Assembly (NCBI GenBank): GCA_030426145.1
Contig: JAUHZF010000009.1
Coordinates: 1 to 62,787, forward strand
Direction of reading: 5' to 3'
Source of the DNA: Polyangia bacterium
Lineage (GTDB): Bacteria; Myxococcota_A; Polyangia; Polyangiales; Polyangiaceae
Length of the DNA: 62,787 bases
Shown: positions 57,172 to 62,787 of the stretch, piece by piece
Layout: each line of letters starts with the position of its first letter
Position numbering within the stretch: the stretch's first letter is position 1
The notes under the pieces: generated by a model
Database searches by the model: none
Seen by the model: the letters and a program-made list of their open reading frames with translations, nothing else
What the model was told of the DNA's origin: nothing
Program-made: the position numbers and the translations under genes

Positions 57172-57834
57172 TCAGGCCTCGCGTCGTCGCGCGGAAGACC
57201 AGACCGCCTTCGTCTCGCGTCGAGGTGCCTTCTTCTTCTTCTTCTTGGGGGCCTTCTTGTCCGCCTTGGCGAGCGGGTATTCAGCGAGCCACTTGTCGTA
57301 GGTGCGCCACCGCTTGTTGACTGGCCCGTGGGCGTGGTCGCAGTGGCCTGAGGCGTAGAGGTTGAGCATCGAGCGCGGGCCGTACTTCTTGCTCATGCAG
57401 TAGCGACGGGCGCGCTGCAGGATGTGCAGACCACGCCGGAAGCACTTCTCGCGGTCCTTCACGAGGTCCTTGGCCGTCCAGCCTTCGGGGGTCTTCTTCT
57501 TGAAGACCGCGATCTGCATCATGCAGTGGTAGCGACCACCTCCCCTCCGCGACACCGGGCCGAGGCCGAGATCGATGTGCCGGGCCCAGTGGGACTCGTG
57601 GAAGGAGATGGTGAGCAGCAGCGCCGCCGTCTTTCCCCGCGCGTAGGGGCCAGCGAAGATGGGCGACTCGTCTTCGTCCATCGACACCTCGGCGATGGTG
57701 CGTGCGATCTGGGCGTAGCGCGCTCGGCCTGCCTCCGCCGACTCCCGGGCCTCCTTCGGCCACCGAGGTTTCCCCGGCGGGATGGTGGCCAGCATGATCG
57801 ACAGCAGCCAGGCGCTGAGCGACTCGACGGTCAC
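57172..57834 (-). CDS. Lysozyme/transglycosylase-like protein
   Basis: A 220-residue protein. GTG at 57834 overlaps the universal stress protein stop (GTGA), giving N-terminus VTVESLSAWLLSIMLATIPPG, likely a signal or membrane helix. ISFHESHWARHIDLGLGPV … YHCMMQIAV resembles the Glu-containing ES motif plus GxMQI of lytic transglycosylases, and LNLYASGHCD follows the usual NxxYNxG position. C-terminal Lys/Arg-rich tail. Peptidoglycan cleavage is an inference from these motifs. Confidence 0.7.
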   Translation of the reverse strand: MTVESLSAWLLSIMLATIPPGKPRWPKEARESAEAGRARYAQIARTIAEVSMDEDESPIFAGPYARGKTAALLLTISFHESHWARHIDLGLGPVSRRGGGRYHCMMQIAVFKKKTPEGWTAKDLVKDREKCFRRGLHILQRARRYCMSKKYGPRSMLNLYASGHCDHAHGPVNKRWRTYDKWLAEYPLAKADKKAPKKKKKKAPRRETKAVWSSARRREA

Positions 57835-58283
57835 TCGGCCGACTCCGCGTCGTGGCGTCGCACCGTGAGCACGGGACATGTGGCGCCGCGCACCACCTTC
57901 TCGGCCACGCTGCCGAGAATGAAGCGCTTGAACCCCGTCGCCCCCTCGGTGGCGATCACGATGAGGTCGGCCTCTGCGGTTTGGGCGTAGCCCACGATGG
58001 CTTCGTCGACGGCGTCTCCGCGGATGATGTCGACGTGGACCGTGACCTTGCCGAAGTGCTCTCGGGCCGTGTCGCGCAGCCGCGTTTCGAGGGTGGGTTT
58101 GGCCTCGTCGAGCGACGCGAGGTGAGCTCCGTCTTCGCTCGGTACCGGCACGCTCTCGTCCCAGACGTGAACCAGATGGATCTCACCTCCGGTCGCCTCC
58201 GCGAGCTCACGCGCGGGGGCGAAGGCCGATGCGGCCGCAGAGGAGAAATCGGTGGCAACCACGATGCGCGAGCCAATGGCCAT
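57831..58283 (-). CDS. Universal stress protein (UspA-type)
   Basis: A 150-residue Usp: VVATDFSSAAASAFAPA start, and the ATP-binding G-x2-G-x9-GS at the C-terminus (IATEGATGFKRFILGSVAEKVVRGATCPVLTV, here a GATGFKRFILGS). Overlaps the following gene by four bases, forming a two-gene unit. A cluster of GTCCC/GGGAC half-sites lies about 50-90 bases upstream of its start. Confidence 0.95.
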   Translation of the reverse strand: MAIGSRIVVATDFSSAAASAFAPARELAEATGGEIHLVHVWDESVPVPSEDGAHLASLDEAKPTLETRLRDTAREHFGKVTVHVDIIRGDAVDEAIVGYAQTAEADLIVIATEGATGFKRFILGSVAEKVVRGATCPVLTVRRHDAESAE

Positions 58284-58333
58284 GACGCCGATACTGTCTC
58301 AGCTCCCCCGAAAACGGGCAAGCTGGGGCACGG

Positions 58334-58376
58334 GTGGGACGCTGCCTGTCCCACGTGGGACGTGGGGCTGTCCCGC
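58334..58376. promoter_or_regulatory. Cluster of GTCCCAC/GTGGGAC half-sites
   Basis: Contains a perfect 14-bp palindrome GTCCCACGTGGGAC (58348-58361), flanked on the left by GTGGGAC (58334-58340, 7-bp spacing) and on the right by GTGGGGC and GTCCCGC. It lies in the 278-base divergent region between the Usp gene (start 58283) and the lipoprotein at 58562; the rest of that region has no gene. An operator for a dimeric or cooperative regulator is likely. Confidence 0.6.
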
Positions 58377-58561
58377 GTTCAGAAGGCCATGGGAGGCCTG
58401 TGAATGGGCTTTCACACCCTTTTCAGGTTGTGGTGGTGGTGACCTCTAAGTGGCTGAATCTTGGTCGAGCGTTCCATGGCACGCCCCATGCGATGGAAGG
58501 GGATGTCTCCGCGCTTCGCCCCGGAGGCGTAGCCTAGAACGGAATCGAAGGAGCTTGTCCC

Positions 58562-59395
58562 ATGCGTACCGCCGCCATCATCGCCCTCACCGCCACCCTC
58601 GCCACGAGCACGACCGCGTGTCGTGAGAACAAAGAGCCCCTGACCACGGGAGAAGCCTTGCAAGCCCTCGAGGAGGCCGCCGTGTCGTCGCAGGCGAGCA
58701 ACCTCGTGAGCGGCAGCATCGAGATCACCACCGACTTCACCATCGGCGGCGCGGTCGAGTCCGCGGCCGAGGAGATCCGGACCTTCGTCGAGACGCAGCT
58801 CCCCTGCGCCGAGGTCACGGTGACCGGGGCCATGCTCGAAGTGGAGTACGGGGCCAAGCCTGGCGACTGCGAATACCGCGGTCACACCTACAGCGGCACG
58901 CACACCATCGAAGTCGAGGCCAACGAGGAGGGGAACGTCATCGTCTCCCACACCTGGAACGAGCTGAGCAACGGCCTCGTGTCGGTCACGGGCGACGCCA
59001 CCGTCACGTGGAGCCTCTCCGAAAAGAGCCGCCGGGTGGAGCACGAGCTCACCTGGACCAGCCTCACGAGCGACGTCTCCGGGACCGGTAGCGGCGACCG
59101 CACGCAGACCGCCCTCAACGGCAACCTCGCCGAGGGCATCCAGGTCGACGGCGAGCGCGCATGGAGCGGTCAGCGCGGCACCTGGAGTCTCGACATCGAT
59201 GCGGTGCAGATGCGGTGGGCCGACCCGGTCCCGCAGTCGGGCACCTACACGCTGGTCAACCCCGACAACAAGCGCATGACCCTGTCGTTCGAGCGGCTCG
59301 ACAGCAACACGATCACCGTCACCATCGCTGGCACCAAGCGGTCGTTCTCCTTCGACGTGACCGCCGCCGGTCAGATCGAAGAGGGTGGCGCCTGA
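58562..59395 (+). CDS. Putative lipoprotein, unknown family
   Basis: A 277-residue protein: MRTAAIIALTATLATSTTAC ends in a lipobox-like TTAC, followed by RENKEPL and an acidic helix. The mature part is strongly beta (alternating Thr/Val/Glu), with two Cys at PCAEV and DCEYR possibly disulfide bonded. No family recognised. Its 3' end overlaps by 25 bases the 3' end of the convergent yvcK gene. Confidence 0.75.
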   Translation: MRTAAIIALTATLATSTTACRENKEPLTTGEALQALEEAAVSSQASNLVSGSIEITTDFTIGGAVESAAEEIRTFVETQLPCAEVTVTGAMLEVEYGAKPGDCEYRGHTYSGTHTIEVEANEEGNVIVSHTWNELSNGLVSVTGDATVTWSLSEKSRRVEHELTWTSLTSDVSGTGSGDRTQTALNGNLAEGIQVDGERAWSGQRGTWSLDIDAVQMRWADPVPQSGTYTLVNPDNKRMTLSFERLDSNTITVTIAGTKRSFSFDVTAAGQIEEGGA

Positions 59396-60480
59396 GACTC
59401 CGCCCGAGACTGGGTCTCAGCCTGGGTCTCAGCCTGGGTCGCCTCGAGCTCGGCCAATCGCTGCCGGGCTCGGGCGACACTCTGCTCGAAGGTCTGCACC
59501 ACTTCGGGCCGGCTCGGCTGCGCCACGCTGAGGGCGTCGCGCAACACGAAGTCGAAGTGGTGCGCGAGCGCATCGGCCACGAGGTCTGGGTCGTGCTGGT
59601 GCTTTCCTGGCACGGCGAGCGGCGCGGTGAGATCCATCGTGCCGTCGCCGAGCATGCTGCGGACGAAACGAGGTTGCCCGTCGGCGAGCGCCTGGTGGCG
59701 TAACACGGCGAAGTCGAAGTTCTGCTCGCCGCTCCTGATCACGAGGTGGTCGCGCAGCAGCCGAACATAGTCGAGGATGGTGAAGCGCTCGGTCTGATCG
59801 CCTTCGCTTTCGAGGTTGTGCACCATCACCCGCGTGGCGCGCGCCTGCACGATGGCGTCGGCGACCTCGGCCGTGGTGAGGGTGGCGAGGGTGCTCGTGA
59901 TGAAGCTCCCCGGCCCCATGAAGATGAAGTCCGCGGCTTCGATGGCCTGCATCGCTGCCGGGTTGGCTTGCTCGGGACCGTGCACCATCGTGACCACCGG
60001 TGAGACCGCCTGCGCTTCGACGTTGGTCTCTCCTTGGAGCGCGCCGGCGACCATGTCGTAGACGGCGAGCACGCCCGGGACCTCGGCCACGGGCACCACG
60101 CGCCCGCGGCACTCGAGCAGCTCGGCGGCCCAGTCGACGGCGGCCTGGAGGCTGCCGAAGGTGTGGTAGGCCTCGGAGAGCGCGAGGTTGCCGGCCGAGC
60201 GCTGCACCGCCGGTTCGCCCTCGAGCTCGTCTTCGGCGAGCAGCCGCACCTCGAACTGCTCGGCCAGGCGTCGGTTGCGGGCCAGGGTGGTGAGACAGCG
60301 GCGAACGTCGCCGGGCGGGGGCATGCCGAGCTCGGCGCGAAGCCGTCCCGAGCAGCCGCCGTCGTCGGCCACGCTCACGATGGCGGTGATCTCGCACTCC
60401 ACGAGGCAAAGGGCCGCGAGGAGCGCGGCCTGACCGTGCCCGCCCCCCAGCGTCACCACCCGTGGGCCCATGGTGCTCAT
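59371..60480 (-). CDS. yvcK: YvcK/CofD-like gluconeogenesis factor
   Basis: A 369-residue protein: VVTLGGGHGQAALLAAL (residues 8-24), SVADDGGCSGRLRAELGMPPPGDVRRCL (about 36-63), FIFMGPGSFITSTL (about 193-206) and VMVHNLESEGDQT are YvcK signatures. YvcK binds UDP-GlcNAc and is needed for growth on gluconeogenic substrates in known bacteria. C-terminal tail is a Gln-Ala-Glu-Thr repeat. ATG at 60480. Adjacent upstream of it is pfkA on the same strand (17 bases), an unusual pairing with glycolysis. Confidence 0.93.
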   Translation of the reverse strand: MSTMGPRVVTLGGGHGQAALLAALCLVECEITAIVSVADDGGCSGRLRAELGMPPPGDVRRCLTTLARNRRLAEQFEVRLLAEDELEGEPAVQRSAGNLALSEAYHTFGSLQAAVDWAAELLECRGRVVPVAEVPGVLAVYDMVAGALQGETNVEAQAVSPVVTMVHGPEQANPAAMQAIEAADFIFMGPGSFITSTLATLTTAEVADAIVQARATRVMVHNLESEGDQTERFTILDYVRLLRDHLVIRSGEQNFDFAVLRHQALADGQPRFVRSMLGDGTMDLTAPLAVPGKHQHDPDLVADALAHHFDFVLRDALSVAQPSRPEVVQTFEQSVARARQRLAELEATQAETQAETQSRAESQAPPSSI

Positions 60481-60497
60481 GCGAATCTGGGGAACGA

Positions 60498-61607
60498 TCA
60501 GCGGTCGCCGAAGGAGATCCCAGTGTCCCGGGCGGCTTGGACGAGCTGGCCGTTGGGGTCGACGTTGCGCTCGTTGGCGATGGCTTCGGAGATGGGCACG
60601 GTGACGATCTCCGGGGTTCGAAGGGCCACCATCTGGCCGAACTTGCCCTCGGCGACAGCGTCGACGGCCGCGGCCCCGAAGCGGGTGCCGAGGATGCGGT
60701 CGAACTGCGTGGGCGAGCCGCCGCGCTGGATGTGGCCGAGCACGGTCACGCGGCAGTCGAGGTCGAGGTGGGGCTCGATTTGGGCCGCGAGCTTGTAGGC
60801 CGCCCCGAAGAGCTTGGGCATGGCACCGAGCTCGCGCGGGCCGGCGAAGCTCTGGTCGCCTTCGGCCGGCTTGGCGCCCTCGGCGACGACGGCGATGGCG
60901 AACGGTCGGCCTTTGCTGAGGCGGCGCTTGATGGCGTCGACGATGGCCTGCGGTCGGTAGGGGATCTCGGGGATGACGCAGATGTGGGCCCCGCCGGCGA
61001 TGGCGCTCGCGAGCGCGATCCAACCTGCGTTGCGGCCCATGACCTCGAGGAACATCACGCGGTCGTGGCTGGCCGCGGTGTCCTGGAGGCGGTCGATGGC
61101 GTCGGTGCAGGCTTGCACCGCGGTGTTGAAACCGAAGGTGTAGTCGGTGGCGCCGAGGTCTTGGTCGATGGTCTTGGGTACGCCCACGACGGGAATACCC
61201 TTGTCCATGAGCTTCTGGGCGATCTTCATCGAGCCGTCGCCTCCAACGCTGATGAGCGCATCGAGCTCCAGCTTCTTGAAGTTCTCGACCACGGTGTCCG
61301 AGACGTCGACCTCCTTCTTCTCGCCGTTCTCCTCCACCACGAAGTGAAAGGGGTCGCTGCGATTCGAGGTGCCGAGGATGGTGCCGCCGCGTACGAGGAT
61401 GTCCTGCACGTCGTCCGGCTCGAGCCACCGGTTGCCGTGGGGGGAGCGGTAGTCGAGGTCGATGAGGCCGGCCGTCGCGTCCTCGAGACCCATGACCTTC
61501 CAGCCTCGGGCGTGCGCCTTGAGCACCACCGCCCGGATGACGGCGTTGAGGCCCGGGCAGTCGCCGCCGCCGGTCATGATCCCGATTCGCTCGATCTTCT
61601 TCGCCAT
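60498..61607 (-). CDS. pfkA: 6-phosphofructokinase, mixed G/K type
   Basis: A 369-residue PFK: GIMTGGGDCPGLNAVIRA (residues 9-26), GGDGSMKIAQKL (about 117-128), VGVPKTIDQDLGATDYTFGF (about 138-157), VMGRNAGWIA, and LGHIQRGGSP. The phosphoryl-donor site combines Gly in GGDG (as in ATP enzymes) with Lys in PKTID (as in PPi-dependent and group III enzymes). So donor specificity should be checked; ATP is more probable with GGDG. Length between E. coli PfkA and long PPi forms. Upstream of yvcK in one probable unit. Confidence 0.93.
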   Translation of the reverse strand: MAKKIERIGIMTGGGDCPGLNAVIRAVVLKAHARGWKVMGLEDATAGLIDLDYRSPHGNRWLEPDDVQDILVRGGTILGTSNRSDPFHFVVEENGEKKEVDVSDTVVENFKKLELDALISVGGDGSMKIAQKLMDKGIPVVGVPKTIDQDLGATDYTFGFNTAVQACTDAIDRLQDTAASHDRVMFLEVMGRNAGWIALASAIAGGAHICVIPEIPYRPQAIVDAIKRRLSKGRPFAIAVVAEGAKPAEGDQSFAGPRELGAMPKLFGAAYKLAAQIEPHLDLDCRVTVLGHIQRGGSPTQFDRILGTRFGAAAVDAVAEGKFGQMVALRTPEIVTVPISEAIANERNVDPNGQLVQAARDTGISFGDR

Positions 61608-61682
61608 GGAATCGACGCTATCGCGATCGAGGGACCGACGCGAGAGCGGGGGGAGGGGTGACGGTGACGGTCGTGAGGCGGC

Positions 61683-62787
61683 TCACTCGAGGGTGATCCA
61701 CTCGGCCTTCACACGGAAGGCCGGGCTCGTGCCGTCCTGGTAGACGACGACGGCGTGGGTGGCGTCGACCAGCGTGAGATCGATGGGGTAGACCGAGGGC
61801 GCCCCTTCGGTGGAGAGCCGGCGTACGGCGCCGAGCTGCCCGGAGGCGTCGACGCGCGCGACGTTGATGGCAAAGCGACCGCCGCTGGCCTGCTCCATCC
61901 AGGCGAGGGCGACGTCGTCGCCGTGGCGGGCGAGCCGCGGGGAGATGTTGAGGCCCGTCAGCCCGAGGGACACGTCGGCGCCGCCGGGCGGGCGCAGAAC
62001 GACATCGCTTCCGTCGGTGTCCCACGCGAACCAGGGACCGGCTGCGACCGAGGGGCGGGCGCCCGGATCGCCGAGCGCGGTGGTGGGGCCGCCGACCACG
62101 ACCCCGTGGGCCGAGGGGGCGGTGGAGGTGGTCGTGTCCTCTTGCCACGCGAGGTGGATGGTCGAGCCGTCGACGGCCACGTCGACGGCGGTCTGACCGG
62201 TCATGGGATCGAGCTCGGCGTCGATGGCTTCGCCTTGCACGACCCCGTCCCGATCGATACGCACCGCAAAGGCCTGGAACGCCGTGGCGTCGTCATGCCC
62301 CCAAGATCCGGCGAGCACCCAGCCGTCGGCGGTGGGGGCGAGTTGGGGATTGAGCGCATTGCCGGTCACGGGCACGCCGGCCCGGGTGGCGGCGAGCTCC
62401 TGCACCCCGGTGACGGGGACGCCGTCGAGGCCGACCACGCGATAGCGGATGTCGAGGTTGTTGGACCCTTGCCCGTTGTCGCTCGTCCAGGCCACGAGGA
62501 TTCGGTCACCCGACACGGCGAGGGCGGGGTCGAGCTCGTTGTCGTCGGTGGCCGTCATCTCGACGGGTGCGACCACGGGGGCTCCGTCACAACCGAAAGC
62601 GGCGAGCCACACGTCGAAGTTGGAGCCGGCGTCGGGGCGGTCCCAAGCCACCCAGAGGCGCTGGCCATCGAAGGTGGAGGTGCCGTGGATCTGCGCGTCG
62701 GGTCCGTCGGGGTCGATGATGGCGGGCATCTTGTTGTTGGGCGCGATCTTGAGGAACTTCGGGTCGTACTGGTCGCCCTTGCCGATG
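61683..62787 (-). CDS. 5'-truncated gene: GST-like N-terminal segment joined to secreted propeller-type protein
   Basis: The minus-strand frame is open to the window edge. Its first visible residues (GKGDQYDPKFLKIAPNNKM, then PAIIDPDGPD) match the N-terminal thioredoxin-like domain of YghU/YfcG-type glutathione S-transferases. From about 62696 the protein changes to repeated beta-strand blades (WVAWDRPDAG, ILVAWTSDNGQG, GNALNPQLAPT), typical of secreted myxobacterial propeller proteins, and runs to a TGA at 61683. A GST should continue with its LFES motif. Either a real in-frame fusion/deletion or an assembly chimera; the propeller part lacks its own start and signal peptide. Confidence 0.8.
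   Translation of the reverse strand, partial: IGKGDQYDPKFLKIAPNNKMPAIIDPDGPDAQIHGTSTFDGQRLWVAWDRPDAGSNFDVWLAAFGCDGAPVVAPVEMTATDDNELDPALAVSGDRILVAWTSDNGQGSNNLDIRYRVVGLDGVPVTGVQELAATRAGVPVTGNALNPQLAPTADGWVLAGSWGHDDATAFQAFAVRIDRDGVVQGEAIDAELDPMTGQTAVDVAVDGSTIHLAWQEDTTTSTAPSAHGVVVGGPTTALGDPGARPSVAAGPWFAWDTDGSDVVLRPPGGADVSLGLTGLNISPRLARHGDDVALAWMEQASGGRFAINVARVDASGQLGAVRRLSTEGAPSVYPIDLTLVDATHAVVVYQDGTSPAFRVKAEWITLE

Overview
The window is GC-rich bacterial chromosome and most likely comes from a myxobacterium-type Deltaproteobacterium (Myxococcota, Polyangia/Sandaracinaceae-like). The support is seen in the sequence: OmpA proteins with thrombospondin type-3 repeats, an FG-GAP protein with a MYXO-CTERM-like tail, an overlapping ECF sigma factor and Ser/Thr kinase pair, a DUF1592/DUF1588-type plus DUF1552 pair, proline-rich secreted proteins, many Cys-anchored lipoproteins, and intergenic CTCG-containing hexamer arrays. 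No rRNA, tRNA, CRISPR array or intact insertion sequence was recognised; the left edge carries the tail of a probable transposase.

Layout. 1-500: transposase tail and short repeats. 1262-8020: purine-ring (urate to glyoxylate) catabolism: flavin monooxygenase, allantoinase, OHCU decarboxylase and HIU hydrolase on +, facing allantoicase and a malate-synthase-like protein on -. A 21-unit hexamer array lies just upstream of allantoicase. 8186-13970: ATPase, pyruvate phosphate dikinase, two envelope proteins. 14012-17666: a coxS-coxL-coxM molybdenum hydroxylase operon (form II-type active-site motif). 17864-22182: TSP3/OmpA protein, LysR regulator and a metallo-beta-lactamase/NAD(P)-binding fusion. 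22186-32435: hybrid histidine kinase, then a tightly overlapped operon DUF2911, bshC, bshA, large PIG-L deacetylase, SSS symporter, which looks like a bacillithiol locus. 32710-39604: S41 peptidase-like lipoprotein, TetR/FAD-monooxygenase operon divergent from an Old Yellow Enzyme, and an Rrf2 repressor upstream of an SDR, both with the same palindrome. 39709-47062: surface FG-GAP protein, sigma/kinase pair, DUF1592/DUF1552 pair. 47235-48405: a reverse transcriptase preceded by a 148-nt structured region closed by a 14-bp inverted repeat, the layout of a retron. 48475-62787: YihY membrane protein, Hsp70-like protein, M23-like lipoprotein, degenerate aldo/keto reductase, zinc-less DksA-like protein, MBL hydrolase, second TSP3/OmpA protein, CBS protein, lysozyme-like protein, universal stress protein, yvcK, pfkA and a truncated gene at the right edge that reads as glutathione S-transferase fused to a secreted propeller-type protein.

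How the genes work together: allantoinase, allantoicase and a malate-synthase-like enzyme would carry urate carbon through glyoxylate to malate, while ppdK, yvcK and pfkA act on central carbon metabolism. The bsh operon would make a low-molecular-weight thiol. The several flavin or NAD(P) oxidoreductases with adjacent LysR, TetR and Rrf2 regulators look like separate stress- or electrophile-responsive modules. The most novel item is the candidate retron at 47235-48405, which has no recognisable effector downstream of its reverse transcriptase.
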